A stretch of 64,000 nt of DNA from Pseudooceanicola nanhaiensis (GCF_020171315.1 NZ_JAIUZP010000005.1:461076-525075), one strand, 5' to 3'; shown: positions 34,448 through 44,631, counted from the first letter of the stretch. The notes: generated from the sequence alone by a model not told the origin. Translations and numbers: made by a program.

Positions 34448-35455
34448 ATGATCGCGACGCCGATAGCAACTGACGTGGATTTCGATGCGCCGGGCAAGCA
34501 GCAGGGATACCTGCGTGTCCCGCATTCTGTGCATCGCTCGGCCTATGGCTGGCTGCCGGTGCCGATCACGGTGCTCCGCAACGGGGACGGGCTGACGCTG
34601 GTCCTCACGGCCGGGTGTCACGGAGACGAATACGAAGGTCAGATCGCCGTGGCGGAGCTTGCCCGCGAGTTGCGGCCCGAGGATGTCCGTGGCCGTTTGA
34701 TCCTGCTGCCGATGCTCAACTTTCCCGCCGCCGAGGCGGGCACACGGGTCTCGCCGCTCGATGAGGGCAATCTCAATCGTCTGTTTCCGGGGGACCCAAA
34801 GGGCAGCCCCAGTGAGATCATCGCGCATTGGCACGAGGAGGTGCTGATGCCGATGGCCGACTATGCGGTCGATCTGCATTCCGGAGGCTCATCGCTGCTC
34901 TATCCCACGACGCTGCTGCGCGGGCCGGCGCATAGCCCGGAGGAGGCCGAGGCGCTGGCGCAGCTGCAGGAGGCCTTCGATCTGCCCTATGCCTGGGTCT
35001 TCACCTCCGGCGGCGGGCGCGGCAGCACGGCAAGGACTGCCATGGGCGCCGCGAACCGCAAGGGTGTCGTCAACGTCATGGCAGAACTGGGCGGCGCTGG
35101 CATGGTGACACCTGATGTGCTGGCGCGCACGCGGCGGGGCCTTCGGCGCATCCTGCACAGCCTTGGGATGCTTCCGGGATACACAAAGGATGCGGCGCGG
35201 GGGACGCGTGAGCTCAATGTGCTGGGCTCGATCTACGCCTATGAGCCGGGCCTCTTCGAGCCGCTGAAAGACATCGGCGTGTCAGTCGCCGTAGGAGAGA
35301 CGATCGCCCATATTCATCACCCAGAGACGCCGGGCCGGATGCCCACCGAGGTGGTCTCTCCTTTCACGGGGCTGGTCCTTTGCCTGCGGGCCATGGCGCA
35401 GGTACGACGGGGTGACGCGCTCTATCAGATCGCCAAGGAAGCGACGCCTGCATGA
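34448..35455 (+). CDS. Succinylglutamate desuccinylase/aspartoacylase family deacylase (DoeB-like, M14)
   Basis: A 335-residue zinc hydrolase. Zinc ligands His 58 and Glu 61 are in GCHGDEYEG, with a third His in VDLHSGG, followed by the C-terminal beta domain (GETIAHIHHPE). The opening DFDAPGKQQGYLRVPHS ... SAYGWLPVPI is close, from memory, to DoeB, which removes the acetyl group from N-acetyl-diaminobutyrate. Here no ectoine genes are nearby; instead it is in an arsenic operon just before a C-S lyase. It may act on N-acyl-cysteine conjugates. The start could also be ATG 34436; 34448 fits the family's usual N-terminus. Confidence 0.85.
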   Translation: MIATPIATDVDFDAPGKQQGYLRVPHSVHRSAYGWLPVPITVLRNGDGLTLVLTAGCHGDEYEGQIAVAELARELRPEDVRGRLILLPMLNFPAAEAGTRVSPLDEGNLNRLFPGDPKGSPSEIIAHWHEEVLMPMADYAVDLHSGGSSLLYPTTLLRGPAHSPEEAEALAQLQEAFDLPYAWVFTSGGGRGSTARTAMGAANRKGVVNVMAELGGAGMVTPDVLARTRRGLRRILHSLGMLPGYTKDAARGTRELNVLGSIYAYEPGLFEPLKDIGVSVAVGETIAHIHHPETPGRMPTEVVSPFTGLVLCLRAMAQVRRGDALYQIAKEATPA

Positions 35456-35510
35456 AGGTGCCTTTTGCACTTGATGATGTCCGCCGCGCTGCTCAGGGAG
35501 GACCCGCGGG

Positions 35511-36698
35511 ATGTATGATTTCGACGCAGAGATCGACCGCCGCGCCGTGCCAGCGCTGAAGACTCATCGCATCGTGCTGGGTGAGGATGGCGCAGACCTC
35601 TTCCCTGGCGGTGTCGCCGACATGGATTTCCCTGCCGCGCCCTGCGTGCAGCGGGCCATCGCCGAGCGTGCGGTGCATGGCATCTTTGGTTACGAGGCGG
35701 TCCCCGACGGTCTGATGCCCGCGCTGACCGGATGGCTCGCGCGCAGGCACGGCTGGCATGTCGATCCCGCCCATATTCTGCGAGCACCGAATGTACTCAA
35801 TGCGCTGTCGATGGCTGTGAACGCCTTCACCGATCCCGGTGACGGCATCCTGATCCAGCCGCCGGTCTTTTTCGATTTCGCCGACATCATCCGCGAAAAC
35901 GGCAGGCGGATTGTTGAAAACCCGCTGCTGCTGCAAGGCGGGCGCTACGAGATGGATTTCGATGGTCTCGAAGACGCCGCGCGTGATCCGGGCACGAAGC
36001 TGCTGCTTCTGTGCAACCCGCACAACCCGGTGGGACGTGTCTGGACCCGTGCCGAGCTGACCCGGCTGGGCGACATATGCCGCAGACACGGCGTGCTGGT
36101 CGTCTCCGACGAAATCCATGCCGACATCACTTTGCCGGGGCATGGCTACACGCCTTTCGCCTCCCTGTCCGAAGCGGATGCCGTGAACAGCGTCACCTGC
36201 CTGTCGCCCGCCAAGAGCTTCAATCTCGCCGCCTGTTGCTCGGCCTTCACCGTGGTGCCCGACGAGGCGCGTCGCCGTGTGCTGCAGGCCGCCAATTCGG
36301 CGCTGACGGTCAACAAGAACAATGCCTTCGCCAATGTCGCCATGGAGGCAGCGTGGCGCGAAGGAGATGGCTGGCTGGATGCGGCGCTGACCTATCTCGC
36401 GGACAACCTCGCGCTGGTGCGCAGCGCGCTTGCGGGCAGCCCGGTCAAGCTCATCGAGCCCGAGGGCACCTTCCTGCTCTGGCTCGACTTCCGGGCGCTG
36501 GGGCTTTCGCCCGAGGCGTTGCACCTGTGGCTGCGACGGGAGGCTGGCTGGGCGATCACCCGCGGCGTCTCCTTCGGGCCGCAGGGCGCGGGCTTTGGCC
36601 GCCTGAACATCGCCTGCCCAAGGTCCAAACTGTCACGGGCGCTGGAAAACCTGCGCCGCGCGCTGGCGCAGCGCGACATATCGACCAAAGAGAGCTGA
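35511..36698 (+). CDS. MalY/PatB-type PLP-dependent aminotransferase (cystathionine beta-lyase-like C-S lyase)
   Basis: A 395-residue fold-type I PLP enzyme. It opens with DLFPGGVADMDFPAAP, the mark of the MalY/PatB group. CNPHNPVGR (168-176), VVSDEIHADI (198-207, Asp 200 to the PLP ring) and the Schiff-base Lys 235 in LSPAKSFNLA are all present. These enzymes cleave C-S bonds of cystathionine or cysteine S-conjugates, giving a thiol, pyruvate and ammonia. ATG 35511 has GGGAGG upstream. It stands between the deacylase and the arsenite exporter; three bases separate its stop from the exporter start. Confidence 0.88.
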   Translation: MYDFDAEIDRRAVPALKTHRIVLGEDGADLFPGGVADMDFPAAPCVQRAIAERAVHGIFGYEAVPDGLMPALTGWLARRHGWHVDPAHILRAPNVLNALSMAVNAFTDPGDGILIQPPVFFDFADIIRENGRRIVENPLLLQGGRYEMDFDGLEDAARDPGTKLLLLCNPHNPVGRVWTRAELTRLGDICRRHGVLVVSDEIHADITLPGHGYTPFASLSEADAVNSVTCLSPAKSFNLAACCSAFTVVPDEARRRVLQAANSALTVNKNNAFANVAMEAAWREGDGWLDAALTYLADNLALVRSALAGSPVKLIEPEGTFLLWLDFRALGLSPEALHLWLRREAGWAITRGVSFGPQGAGFGRLNIACPRSKLSRALENLRRALAQRDISTKES

Positions 36699-36701
36699 GA
36701 C

Positions 36702-37751
36702 ATGACCGACACCGCAGCCCCCGCCCATGAACCGTTGGGTCGTTTCGAACGCCTGCTGACCCTTTGGGTGGCGCTGGCCATGGTGGCGGGTATCGTCATC
36801 GGGCTGCTCGCGCCGGGGCTGGTGCAGGCCATTGCCGCCGCCGAGATCGCCTCAATCAACCTCGTCGTCGCGGTGCTGATCTGGGCGATGGTCTATCCGA
36901 TGATGGTGGGTGTGGACTTCGGCGCGGTTGCCGGGGTCGCGCGCCAGCCCAAGGGGCTGCTGGTGACGCTGGTGGTCAACTGGCTGATCAAGCCCTTCAC
37001 CATGGCGCTGCTGGCGGTGCTGTTCTTCGAGCATGTCTTCGCGCCGTGGATCGCCCCCGGGGATGCCGCGCAATATATCGCCGGGCTGATCCTGCTGGGG
37101 GCGGCGCCCTGTACGGCGATGGTCTTCGTCTGGTCGCAACTGACGCGCGGCGACGCGACCTACACGCTGGTGCAGGTCTCGGTGAACGATCTGGTCATGG
37201 TGGTGGCCTTCGCGCCCATCGTCGCCTTCCTGCTTGGCGTGACCGAGATCGCCGTGCCGTGGAGCACGCTGGTGCTGGCCACCGTGCTCTATGTGGTGCT
37301 GCCCTTGCTGGCCGGTCTGGTGACGCGGCGGATGCTGGGCGGGCAGGAGGCGATCGATGCCTTCACCGCGCAGATCAAGCCGCTGTCGATGATCGGTCTG
37401 ATCGCCACGGTCGCCATCCTCTTTGGCCTGCAGGGCGAGGTGATCCTTGCCAAGCCGCTGGTGATCGCGCTCATCGCCGTGCCGATCCTGATCCAGAGCT
37501 ACGGCATCTTCGCGCTGGCCTATGGCGCGGCCTATGCGCTGAAGGTGCCGCACCGCATCGCCGCGCCCTGCGCGATGATCGGCACCTCGAACTTCTTCGA
37601 ACTAGCGGTGGCCGTGGCCATCAGCCTCTTCGGCCTCAACTCCGGCGCGGCACTTGCCACCGTGGTCGGCGTGCTGGTCGAAGTGCCGGTGATGCTGTCG
37701 CTGGTGGCATTCGCCAACCGCACCCGCGCGCGTTTCCCGAGCGCGCAATGA
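36702..37751 (+). CDS. ACR3 family arsenite efflux permease
   Basis: A 349-residue inner-membrane protein with ten helices. Typical ACR3 segments are [52 protein letters not shown] (with the key Cys in the fourth helix; read as [13 protein letters not shown] and WSQLTRGD) and [19 protein letters not shown]. It exports As(OH)2O- or Sb(III) using the proton gradient. Its stop overlaps the ArsH start (ATGA), so the two are coupled. It is the defining gene of this cluster. Confidence 0.93.
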   Translation: MTDTAAPAHEPLGRFERLLTLWVALAMVAGIVIGLLAPGLVQAIAAAEIASINLVVAVLIWAMVYPMMVGVDFGAVAGVARQPKGLLVTLVVNWLIKPFTMALLAVLFFEHVFAPWIAPGDAAQYIAGLILLGAAPCTAMVFVWSQLTRGDATYTLVQVSVNDLVMVVAFAPIVAFLLGVTEIAVPWSTLVLATVLYVVLPLLAGLVTRRMLGGQEAIDAFTAQIKPLSMIGLIATVAILFGLQGEVILAKPLVIALIAVPILIQSYGIFALAYGAAYALKVPHRIAAPCAMIGTSNFFELAVAVAISLFGLNSGAALATVVGVLVEVPVMLSLVAFANRTRARFPSAQ

Positions 37752-38491
37752 CGATGACCAAGGAACCAGACATGGCCGAGACGCCCAACATCTCCGAAGA
37801 GTGCTTCCGCCCGGTCGATCCGGCGGCGCTGTTCCCGGCAACGCGCAGCACGCATAAGCCGCGCATCCTCATCCTCTATGGCTCACTGCGCGAGCGCAGC
37901 TTCTCACGCTTTGCGGCAGAGGAGGCTGGGCGGCTGCTGGAGGCGTTCGGCGCCGAGGTGCGCATCTTCGATCCGCGTGATCTGCCGCAGACCGACACCA
38001 CCGGGCCGGATCACCCCAAGGTGGCCGAACTGCGCGATCTGGTCACGTGGTGCGAAGGCATGGTCTGGTCCTCGCCCGAGCGGCACGGCTCGATGACCTC
38101 GATCATGAAGGCGCAGATCGACTGGATTCCGCTTTCGCTCGGCTCGGTGCGGCCGACGCAGGGCAAGACGCTGGCGGTGATGCAGGTCTGCGGCGGCTCG
38201 CAGTCGTTCAACACCGTCAACCAGTTGCGCATCCTCGGGCGCTGGATGCGGCTGCTGACCATTCCGAACCAATCATCGGTCGCCAAGGCATGGGACGAGT
38301 TCGACGAGGCGGGGCGGATGAAGCCCTCGCCCTATTACGACCGCATCGTCGACGTGATGGAGGAACTGGTGAAATTCACCCTGCTGACCCGCGACATCAA
38401 GGAGCACCTCGTCGATCGCTATTCGGAGCGGGTGGAGAGCCATGCCGATCTGTCGGCGCGGGTGAACCAATCCAAGGCTGCCTCGGAATGA
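37748..38491 (+). CDS. arsH: ArsH organoarsenical oxidase (NADPH-FMN reductase)
   Basis: A 247-residue flavodoxin-fold enzyme. FMN-binding [16 protein letters not shown], the conserved [18 protein letters not shown] and [16 protein letters not shown] are typical of ArsH, which oxidises trivalent organoarsenicals such as methylarsenite to the less toxic pentavalent form. ATG 37748 overlaps the ACR3 stop; ATG at 37754 or 37772 is also possible. It is the last gene of the arsenic operon. Confidence 0.92.
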   Translation: MTMTKEPDMAETPNISEECFRPVDPAALFPATRSTHKPRILILYGSLRERSFSRFAAEEAGRLLEAFGAEVRIFDPRDLPQTDTTGPDHPKVAELRDLVTWCEGMVWSSPERHGSMTSIMKAQIDWIPLSLGSVRPTQGKTLAVMQVCGGSQSFNTVNQLRILGRWMRLLTIPNQSSVAKAWDEFDEAGRMKPSPYYDRIVDVMEELVKFTLLTRDIKEHLVDRYSERVESHADLSARVNQSKAASE

Positions 38492-38551
38492 CCCGTTAGA
38501 TCAGGCGCGCATGCCCATGACACATCCGCAGGGCGGGGCTCTCCGCGGTCG

Positions 38552-40219
38552 TCATGTGGCCTCGTGGGTGACGATCCCGTCGCAGATGGTCAGCGTCGCA
38601 CGGACCATGTGGCCGCCCGGGGAGGTGAGGCTCTCCAGTTCGCCCTCCAGCAACACCATATCCGCCAGCATGCCCGGTGCAATCCGGCCCAGGCGGTCTT
38701 CATCGAAGGCCGCGTATGCGCCCTGCAGGGTATAGGCCTCGAGGCATTCGTCCAGGGTCAGGCGCGGGTCGGGAAGGCCTTCGGCCCAGGGCCGGCGCGT
38801 CAGGGCGCAGTGTATCGCGTGGAGCGGGTCGAGAGGCGAGATCGGCCAGTCGGTGGCGAAGCATATCGGCACGCCGGCGTCGCGGATGGCACGCCAGTTG
38901 AACGCCCAAGGCCAGTTCTCGCGGCCCATGAGCGTCACCGTGGGTTCCAGCGGCAGGCCGGCGCTGCCCGGCGGATGGACCGGCTGCATGGAGGCGATGA
39001 CGCGCAGGTCCCGCAGGCGGAGGATGTCGTCAGGGTGGATATTGTCGATATGCTCGATGCGGTGGCGGCTGTCGCGGGGCCCATTGGCTTGCGCGGCCGC
39101 TTCGTAACCGTCGAGCACATGACGCACGGCACCGTTGCCGACGGCGTGGACCGAGATTTGCAGACCTGCCGCGTCGGCCTCTGTGCAAAGGCGTGCGAAG
39201 AGGTCGGGCGGCACGATCGGCTCGCCTCTGAAGCCGGGGCGGTCCGGGTAGTCCTCGAGCTTGAGGGCGGTCCAGCTGTCGAACACGCCGTCCATGAACA
39301 TCTTCACGCGCCCGCAGGAGACCTTCTCGGTCGCGAAATCGCGGGTCATCTCCACGGCCTTGGCAATCGGATCCCCCTCCGCGTCGATCGGGATGCGGTA
39401 GGGCACCTCGATCCGGCAGGGCAGGGTGCCGCGCCGCTCCATCTCGGCCAGCAATTCAAGCTGGTAGCGGTTGCCGTCCATGTTGATCAACTTGGTGATG
39501 CCGTGGCGGGCGCAATACTCCATCCCGGCCAGCAGGCAGGCGATGTCGGCCTCGCGCTCGGCCTCGGTCAGCGGCCCCGGCTCCAACCCGGACATGCCGA
39601 GGGTGTCGCGGGTGCCGCCGGACTTCAGCGCCATCAGAAGGTCCATCGCCCCCGCCTCGCGCAGCTCGCCGGTGGCGGTACCGTCCGCGCCCATGACGAC
39701 CTCGGATGCGGGTCCCACATCGCGGCCGTGGAGCAGTCCTGCTTTCTCCATCGCGACGGTATTGGCCCAGCCCGTGTGGTAGTCGCAGGCGATCATATAG
39801 AACGGCCGGTCGGGGATCACGGCGTCGAGGTCGTGGCGGGAGATGCGGACATCATCGCCCAGCATCGTGTAATTGGCACCGAAGGCGACCAGCAGGTCCG
39901 CCTCGGGGTGTGCGGCGGCGAAGGTCCGCACCGCCTCGCGCAGCGCCTCCGCCCCGAAGATCGCTGCGACGTTGAGCTGGCCCAGAGAAACGCCGCCGGG
40001 AAACAGGTGCAGGTGGCTTTCGTAGAAACCGGGCATCAACGTGCCCCCCCGCGCATCGATCACTCGGGTCGCGGGCATGGCGAGGGCCATGACCTCGGTG
40101 TTGGTCCCCACGGCGAGGATGCGGTTGCCGGCCACCGCCACCGCCTCTGCGGTCGGGGCATCGGATACCATGGTGCGGACCGCCGCGTTGTACAGGATCA
40201 GGTCGATCTCAGGCGGCAT
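38552..40219 (-). CDS. Amidohydrolase family protein (YtcJ-like)
   Basis: A 555-residue metal-dependent hydrolase. It has the beta-sandwich start (LILYNAAVRTM, VAVAGNRILAVG), the metal motif GFYESHLHLFPGG where family members mostly have D-x-H-x-H, and later ligands in SVHAVGNGA, RIEHIDNIHPDD and CFATDWPISPLDP. Members of this group hydrolyse amides, formamides or lactam-like rings; the substrate is unknown. Its start overlaps the end of the GMC dehydrogenase gene by 11 bases. It is the last gene of the long leftward amine cluster. Confidence 0.85.
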   Translation of the reverse strand: MPPEIDLILYNAAVRTMVSDAPTAEAVAVAGNRILAVGTNTEVMALAMPATRVIDARGGTLMPGFYESHLHLFPGGVSLGQLNVAAIFGAEALREAVRTFAAAHPEADLLVAFGANYTMLGDDVRISRHDLDAVIPDRPFYMIACDYHTGWANTVAMEKAGLLHGRDVGPASEVVMGADGTATGELREAGAMDLLMALKSGGTRDTLGMSGLEPGPLTEAEREADIACLLAGMEYCARHGITKLINMDGNRYQLELLAEMERRGTLPCRIEVPYRIPIDAEGDPIAKAVEMTRDFATEKVSCGRVKMFMDGVFDSWTALKLEDYPDRPGFRGEPIVPPDLFARLCTEADAAGLQISVHAVGNGAVRHVLDGYEAAAQANGPRDSRHRIEHIDNIHPDDILRLRDLRVIASMQPVHPPGSAGLPLEPTVTLMGRENWPWAFNWRAIRDAGVPICFATDWPISPLDPLHAIHCALTRRPWAEGLPDPRLTLDECLEAYTLQGAYAAFDEDRLGRIAPGMLADMVLLEGELESLTSPGGHMVRATLTICDGIVTHEAT

Positions 40220-41822
40220 GCATCTGGTCCTTGCGGGCGGCCAGAATGGCGCGGGCGGCGCGTTCGCCGATCATCATCGAGGGCGCGTTGGTGTTGCCGC
40301 CGATCAGGGTCGGCATGACCGAGGCATCGGCAACCCGCAGGTTGGCGATCCCCCGCACGCGCAGCCCCTCGGGGTCGACCACGGCCATGGGATCGCTGCC
40401 CATCTTGCAGGTCCCGACAGGGTGGTAGACCGTCAGCGCCTCGGCGCGGAGGTAGGCGAGGATCTCATCGTCGGTCTGCACGGCCTCGCCCGGCAGCATC
40501 TCCTTGCCCCGGATCGCGTCAAAGGGCGCAGCGGCAAAGATGTCGCGGGCAATCTTGATGCCCTCGATCAGCACCTTCGCGTCCTGTTCGTCGGTGAAGA
40601 ACCGGTGGTCGATCTCGAAGCCGGTCTCACCCCCCTTCGGTCGCAACTCGCCAACAGAGCCGGGGCGCAGGACGCAGGTGTGGATCGCATAGCCGTGGCC
40701 ATATTCGACCAGCCGCCCGCGATGGCTGCGGTAGCCGGGGACGAAGTGGAACTGGATATCCGGGCGCGCGTCCGCGTATTTCGTCCGCGCAAAGCCGCCC
40801 GCCTCGACGTAGTTCGTCGTCAGCATCCCGCGACGTGCGCCTACATAGCGGAAGGGCGCGGCGATCATGGCGGGCAGGTTCGGAGCCGAGAGGCCGAGCG
40901 TCTTGGTCGAGGAGGAACGTGTCGTGATCATCCCGTCGATATGGTCGCGCAGGTTCTGGCCGACGCCGGGCAAATCATGGGTGACCGCGCGCCCGGCCTC
41001 TTTCAGGGCCGCACCCGGGCCGATGCCGCTGGCCAGCAGCAGCGCAGGGGAGCCGATGGCCCCCGCGCTCAGCACCACTTCGCCCCGGCAGGTCAGTGTC
41101 TCCTCCGTTCCGTCACGGCGGATGACAACGCCGGTGACGCGGCCGCCTTCGACCACCAGACGACGGCTTTCGGCCCCGGTCAGGATCGACAGGTTCGCGC
41201 GGCCCCGGATCTGTTCGACATAGGCGCGGTACGCGCTGAACCTGCTGCCCTTGTCCTGCGTGACGTCGTAGATGCCGACGCCCTCCTGCTCCGGCCCGTT
41301 GAAATCGCTGTTTTCCGTCATCCCGCGCGTCTTGGCGGCTTCGACGAAGATCCGGCTGACAGGGTTCGGATCGCGCGGGGTGTCGACCAGCAATTCTCCG
41401 TCGGTGCCGTGATAGGCCGGGTCCTGACCGAGCAGGTTGCGCTCAAGGTCGCGGAAAACCGGCAGCACGTCATCGTAGCCCCAGCCGGTGCAGCCGAGCG
41501 CGGCCCAGTCGTCATAATCGCCCGCATGGCCGCGGATATAGATCATCGAGTTGATTGCCGACGAACCGCCGAGGGCCTTGCCCCGGTTCACCGGGAGCTC
41601 GCGGTTGTTCAGTTCGGGCTGCGGCACGCCCGTGAATCCGTAGTCGTACTGCGGATCGCCATAGAGCGAGAGGATACCTGCGGGCACCTTCACGCGCAGC
41701 CCGTCCGACGTGCCGCCGGCCTCGATCAGGGCGACGCGAACCGCCGGATCGGCGCTGAGCCGGTTGGCAAGGACGCAGCCGGCCGACCCCGCGCCGACGA
41801 TGATGTAGTCGAATTCGGACAT
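40209..41822 (-). CDS. GMC family oxidoreductase (choline dehydrogenase-like)
   Basis: A 537-residue FAD enzyme. The N-terminal dinucleotide fold is FDYIIVGAGSAGCVLANRLS, the GMC signature 1 follows in GKALGGSSAINSMIYIRGH (read as GKALGGSSAIN), and the C-terminal active-site part has YHPVGTCKMG and GNTNAPSMMIGERAA. Close relatives oxidise choline, polyethylene glycol and other alcohols to aldehydes. An aldehyde dehydrogenase gene in the same cluster could act next. The start at 41822 has AAGAGG upstream; the frame is open 22 codons further. Confidence 0.88.
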   Translation of the reverse strand: MSEFDYIIVGAGSAGCVLANRLSADPAVRVALIEAGGTSDGLRVKVPAGILSLYGDPQYDYGFTGVPQPELNNRELPVNRGKALGGSSAINSMIYIRGHAGDYDDWAALGCTGWGYDDVLPVFRDLERNLLGQDPAYHGTDGELLVDTPRDPNPVSRIFVEAAKTRGMTENSDFNGPEQEGVGIYDVTQDKGSRFSAYRAYVEQIRGRANLSILTGAESRRLVVEGGRVTGVVIRRDGTEETLTCRGEVVLSAGAIGSPALLLASGIGPGAALKEAGRAVTHDLPGVGQNLRDHIDGMITTRSSSTKTLGLSAPNLPAMIAAPFRYVGARRGMLTTNYVEAGGFARTKYADARPDIQFHFVPGYRSHRGRLVEYGHGYAIHTCVLRPGSVGELRPKGGETGFEIDHRFFTDEQDAKVLIEGIKIARDIFAAAPFDAIRGKEMLPGEAVQTDDEILAYLRAEALTVYHPVGTCKMGSDPMAVVDPEGLRVRGIANLRVADASVMPTLIGGNTNAPSMMIGERAARAILAARKDQMHAA

Positions 41823-41851
41823 GGAAACCTCTTCAAAAGGGACAGGCCAAT

Positions 41852-41881
41852 GGGAGAGGGCCCGTGTGCGCGCCCTCTCCC
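41852..41881 (-). terminator. Hairpin between the polyamine-binding protein gene and the GMC gene
   Basis: A perfect 10-bp stem, GGGAGAGGGC (41852-41861) with GCCCTCTCCC (41872-41881), and a 10-base loop, 10 bases after the stop of the PotD-like gene. It probably sets the expression ratio between the abundant binding protein and the enzyme downstream. Confidence 0.55.
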
Positions 41882-41891
41882 CCTGCAAGGC

Positions 41892-42911
41892 TTACTGGAG
41901 CAGCTGGGTCCAGACCTTGGTCACCAGATCCTGTGCCGCGGGCGAGCAGGCCTTGGAGAACTCCACGGGGACGGTCGGGAAGAGTTCCGGCGCGTTCTCG
42001 GGGGTGTATTCCGCTTTCTCGAGGTCCAGTTCGACCGGCGAGGAGTGGGCGTAGTAGTTGTACTGGATCGTCGCGTTCTCAGGCTCGGACATGAAGTTCA
42101 TGAAGAGCTTTGCGTTTTCGACATTGGCCGCGCCCGCAGGCACCACCATGGAGTCGAGCCAGCCGACGAGGCCTTCTTTCGGCATCGCGAATTCGATCGG
42201 CGCGCCGTCGTTCTTGCGGGTCCGCAGGGAATTTCCGTCCCACCAGAAATGGGCCCCGACCTCGCCCGAACCGATCCGGTTTTCGATGTTGTCCGAGGCA
42301 TAGACCGCCACGTCCGGCTTCTGTGCAGCGAGCAGGTCGTAGACCTTCTTCATCTCGGTCGGGTCTTCCGAGCAGAACTCCACGCCGAGGTAGAGCTGTG
42401 CCGCGCCCACCACCTCGTCCGGGTAGTTCAGGCTGGCGATCTTGCCCTTCAGCGCGTCGGGGGCCTCGAAGTAGGTGGCCCAGCTGTCGACCGGCCCGTC
42501 GTAGACGTCACGGTTCACGGTGAAGCCTGCGGTGCCGTATGCGATGGGGATCGAGTAGTCGTTCTCGGGGTCCCACCACTGGCCGCGCCATTTTTCGTCC
42601 ACCTGGCCATAGGCGGCGAGGTCATGGGCCGAGATATCCTCGAGCAGGCCCTCGTCGATCAGGATCTTCACGAAGTGCTGCGACGGGGTCGCGAGGTCGT
42701 AACCCGAAGCGCCGGCCTGCAGTTTGGTCAGCAGGTCCTCGTTCGAGTTGTAGCCGTCGACGGTGACATCCACGTCATACGCCGCCGAGAACTTCTCGAT
42801 CAGCTCCGGCGCGATACTGTCGGACCAGACGTAGACGTTCAGCTTGCCTTCGGCCTGAGCGGCCCCGGCCAGAGCCAGCATGGCGGCGGTGGTGAGTAGG
42901 GTCTTTTTCAT
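41892..42911 (-). CDS. Spermidine/putrescine-type ABC substrate-binding protein (PotD/PotF family)
   Basis: A 339-residue periplasmic protein. The signal peptide is KKTLLTTAAMLALAGAAQA. The mature start LNVYVWSDSIAPELIEKFS, then YDLATPSQHFVKILIDEGLLE and VGAHFWWDGNSLRTR, follow the PotD/PotF pattern. The transported compound is likely a cationic amine, but related proteins bind opines or quaternary amines. The start at 42911 has GGAGAG nearby. It is fourth of the importer genes; the permease gene ends 32 bases upstream. Confidence 0.9.
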   Translation of the reverse strand: MKKTLLTTAAMLALAGAAQAEGKLNVYVWSDSIAPELIEKFSAAYDVDVTVDGYNSNEDLLTKLQAGASGYDLATPSQHFVKILIDEGLLEDISAHDLAAYGQVDEKWRGQWWDPENDYSIPIAYGTAGFTVNRDVYDGPVDSWATYFEAPDALKGKIASLNYPDEVVGAAQLYLGVEFCSEDPTEMKKVYDLLAAQKPDVAVYASDNIENRIGSGEVGAHFWWDGNSLRTRKNDGAPIEFAMPKEGLVGWLDSMVVPAGAANVENAKLFMNFMSEPENATIQYNYYAHSSPVELDLEKAEYTPENAPELFPTVPVEFSKACSPAAQDLVTKVWTQLLQ

Positions 42912-42943
42912 TGGTCTCTCCTGTTGGTGTTTGGTCACGAAGG

Positions 42944-43753
42944 TCAGTCGTCGATCATCGACCCGCCTCCGCGGCTCTGGATGAAGAGCGCGAGGGCGGC
43001 GACAAGAAGCGAGACGAGGATGATGATGGTCGAGATCGCGTTCAGCTCGGGCGTGGTGCCCTGCTTGATCAAGCCGAAGATGTAGACGGGCAGGGTGGTC
43101 GCACCGCCGGAGTTCAACATGTTCGACGTGATGAAATCGTCCATTGAGATGACGAAGGCGAGCATCGCACCGGCGAAGACACCCGGCGCAATCAGCGGCA
43201 GGGTGACACGCTGGAATGTCGTCCATTTTCCGGCGTAGAGGTCGGCAGAGGCTTCCTCGAAATCCATCTCCATACCCTGAAGACGGGCGCGGATCGGCAG
43301 GAAGGCGAAGGGCGTGCAGAACGTCGTGTGGGCGACGACGAGCTTCAGGAAGCCGTTGGAGAAGCCGATCTGGCTGAACAGGATCAGCACGGCCACCGAC
43401 AGCACGATCTCGGGCAGGATCAGCGGCAGGTTGATGATCGTCTCTGACAGGCGCCTGAACTTCACGCCCTTTGCCCGGACCAGCACCAGCGCCGCCATCA
43501 GCGCGATGGCGGTCGCGGCTATGGTCGCAATGGCGGCGACCGAGAGCGAGGTCTTTACCGCGTTCATGAGGTTCTGGTTCTGCAGCGCCGCCGCGTACCA
43601 TTTCAGCGAAAAGCCGGACCAGACCGAGACCAGGCGGTTCTCGTTGAACGAATAGATGATCACCACGAGGATCGGCAGGTAGAGCCAGAGAAAGAAGAGG
43701 GCCGCGAAGGGGCCGAGGCCACGGTAGCGGCGGACATCGGTTCTGTTGGCCAT
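42944..43753 (-). CDS. ABC transporter permease (PotC type)
   Basis: A 269-residue inner-membrane permease with six helices. It begins with a helix near 14-37 (FAALFFLWLYLPILVVIIYSF) and has the cytoplasmic EAA loop EEASADLYAGKWTTFQRVTL, which contacts the ATPase. FVISMDDFITSNMLNSGGATTLP (read from VISMDDFITS) is typical of PotC-type proteins. Its ATG overlaps the PotB-type stop by one base. Confidence 0.9.
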   Translation of the reverse strand: MANRTDVRRYRGLGPFAALFFLWLYLPILVVIIYSFNENRLVSVWSGFSLKWYAAALQNQNLMNAVKTSLSVAAIATIAATAIALMAALVLVRAKGVKFRRLSETIINLPLILPEIVLSVAVLILFSQIGFSNGFLKLVVAHTTFCTPFAFLPIRARLQGMEMDFEEASADLYAGKWTTFQRVTLPLIAPGVFAGAMLAFVISMDDFITSNMLNSGGATTLPVYIFGLIKQGTTPELNAISTIIILVSLLVAALALFIQSRGGGSMIDD

Positions 43754-44631
43754 CAGGTCATCTCCTCCATCGCGCGGCGGGTGGCGCGCAGGCCGTTGAG
43801 CAGCAGGAAGACCATGACGAGGACCATCAGCAGGATCGCGATGGCCGCGCCGAAGGGCCAGTTGCGGGCGCCGCCGAACTGCATCTGGATCAGGTTGCCC
43901 ATCATCATGATCTTGCCGCCGCCCAGCAGGATCGGTTCCAGCACGGCCCCAAGGCAGGGCACGAAGACGAGGATCGCGCCGGCTGCCAGACCCGGCCAGC
44001 AGAGCGGGAGGATGACGCGGCGCAGGGTCACCGCGCGGGAGCCGTGAAGGTCGTGGGAGGCTTCGATCAGCGCCGGGTCCAGTTTCTCGATCGAGGCGAA
44101 GACCGGCAGGATCATCAGGGGGATGTAGGAATAGACCATCCCCACCAGCATCGCGCCGCTGTTGAAGAGCAAGGTGTCGATGTCGGTGACGAGGCCGGTG
44201 AGCTTGAGCGCCTTTTCGATCACGCCCTCGTTGCCGAGGATGATGAGCCAAGCATAGACCCGGACGATCATCGAGACCCAGAACGGCAAAGTGACCATGA
44301 AGAGCAGGATCACCCGCGCGGTTCTGCCCTGCAGGGTGATCCAGTAGGCCACCGGGAAGGCGAGCGCCATGCAGATCAGGGTGGTCAGCGCGGCGAGGAT
44401 CACCGTGCGGCCGATGATCAAGAGGTACTGCGGATTGAACTCGAGCTCGCCGGTCCAGCCCTCATTGAAGAGAATTTGGCGGTAGGCCTCGGTGGAAAAG
44501 GAGAATTCGAACCCGCCATAGGCGCCCCGCGTGGCGAAGCTGACGGCGACGATGATCAGGATCGGCACGATCAGCGTCAGCGCCATCATGACGTGGGCGG
44601 GCAAGAGCCCCCAGAAGCGGAAGTCCTTCAT
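43753..44631 (-). CDS. ABC transporter permease (PotB type)
   Basis: A 292-residue inner-membrane permease of the polyamine importer. It starts [23 protein letters not shown] (first helix) and has [29 protein letters not shown] and the EAA-like loop [20 protein letters not shown] (about 200-219). Its start overlaps the ATPase stop by four bases, so ATPase, PotB and PotC are made as a coupled set. Confidence 0.9.
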   Translation of the reverse strand: MKDFRFWGLLPAHVMMALTLIVPILIIVAVSFATRGAYGGFEFSFSTEAYRQILFNEGWTGELEFNPQYLLIIGRTVILAALTTLICMALAFPVAYWITLQGRTARVILLFMVTLPFWVSMIVRVYAWLIILGNEGVIEKALKLTGLVTDIDTLLFNSGAMLVGMVYSYIPLMILPVFASIEKLDPALIEASHDLHGSRAVTLRRVILPLCWPGLAAGAILVFVPCLGAVLEPILLGGGKIMMMGNLIQMQFGGARNWPFGAAIAILLMVLVMVFLLLNGLRATRRAMEEMT

